DNA of 64,000 nucleotides, from assembly GCA_964580995.1 (NCBI GenBank), contig CAZOMV010000004.1, forward strand, positions 34,893-98,892, in the 5' to 3' direction. The notes under the pieces are model-generated. The model was not told the DNA's origin. It saw only the letters and a program-made list of their open reading frames with translations, and did not search any database. Below, piece after piece: positions 63,624-64,000 of this stretch. Made by a program: the position numbers and the translations under genes. This DNA comes from JAKJEP01 sp964580995. Its GTDB lineage: Bacteria > Planctomycetota > Phycisphaerae > Sedimentisphaerales > SM23-30. The first letter of the stretch is position 1; each line of letters starts with the position of its first letter.

Positions 63624-64000
63624 ATACACCGTTTTTATACTGTCCCCCAGCCCGCCACAAAACCACCAAACTCTTTCACCACACCATGCATAGAATCTGC
63701 GTTCCGCCTTTCTCGCTTCACCATCGCCAGCCGGCTGCCCGTTTCCGCATCGTTGTTCCGCTCATCCCCCCATCATAATCCCCCCCGCCTCCCCCCGTCA
63801 ACTGGTATTTTTCTCCCTGACTTCTACCCAATAACCATAAACTGAGCATCAATACCCGATAGCTGAGAACCATTTGCCGATAACCATTTTCTAACTCATA
63901 ATTCGTAATTTTTCCTCCCCCCAGCCAATCCATTCGCCCCTCTCCCCCAGCATTAAAATCCCATACTTCTTTTTTACGGGGAGAAACCAGCATTCCAGCA
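63624..64000. other. Non-coding, C-rich end region
   Basis: No gene is supported. Contains C-tracts (63768-63795) and short frames without start signals. The sequence looks like degraded intergenic DNA. Confidence 0.5.

Noticed and set aside
1..64000. CRISPR array, rRNA or integrase gene
   Set aside because: No regularly spaced repeats, rRNA signatures or recombinase motifs were found anywhere in the window.

Overview
The window looks like a chromosome segment from a Phycisphaerae-type planctomycete. The strongest hints are a dockerin-like Asp/Asn-rich motif with a D-x-N-x-D-C-Y-x-D core in a secreted glycosidase, secreted proteins of modular beta-helix plus PKD-like design, PmoA/DUF6807 and Gfo/Idh/MocA sugar-catabolism genes, and a DUF1570-type secreted metallopeptidase. 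The assignment is inferred from gene content; no rRNA or complete tRNA is present.

Left region (1-27,330, + strand): an RHS polymorphic-toxin locus. It opens inside a giant RHS protein (more than 4,370 residues, 5' end off the window) that ends in a PD-(D/E)XK-like nuclease tip and is followed by a candidate immunity gene. Then comes a train of 5'-truncated RHS core pieces. Three carry a new C-terminal tip (AHH/HNH-like nuclease, hydrophobic membrane protein, second HNH-like nuclease), each followed by its own small candidate immunity gene. Two more pieces (21,620-21,810 and 26,501-27,244) have lost their tips. The train ends at the 3' half of a tRNA-Phe gene (27,281-27,327), which looks like an integration scar or att site marking the right edge of a genomic island. 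Three orphan cores share a two-helix hydrophobic hairpin inserted between YD repeats that the giant lacks.

Central region (27,330-61,000): mostly ordinary chromosomal genes. They include two GH36-like alpha-galactosidase paralogues flanking prfB (with its programmed +1 frameshift), a methyltransferase, a DUF1570 peptidase-Nramp-like transporter pair, an unusual sigma-70 factor with DNA-binding domains at its N-terminus, and a sigma-2-only ECF protein. Two housekeeping clusters follow: cmk-plsC-ispH and rny-ymdB. After them come a four-gene carbohydrate cluster (sugar isomerase, PmoA-like, Gfo/Idh/MocA, pectate-lyase-like) divergent from an AraC regulator, and a CzcCBA/CusCBA-type metal efflux operon preceded by a small Cys-containing exported protein.

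Right region (61,000-64,000, - strand): a second RHS orphan array in the opposite orientation, with a core fragment, a membrane protein, an RHS C-terminus with a Gly-rich tip and another immunity-like gene. The two inverted RHS arrays bracket about 34 kb of core genes. The main biological story is therefore a store of displaced RHS toxin/immunity cassettes kept recombinogenic by near-identical core DNA. That function is inferred; the repeat structure and truncations are directly visible.
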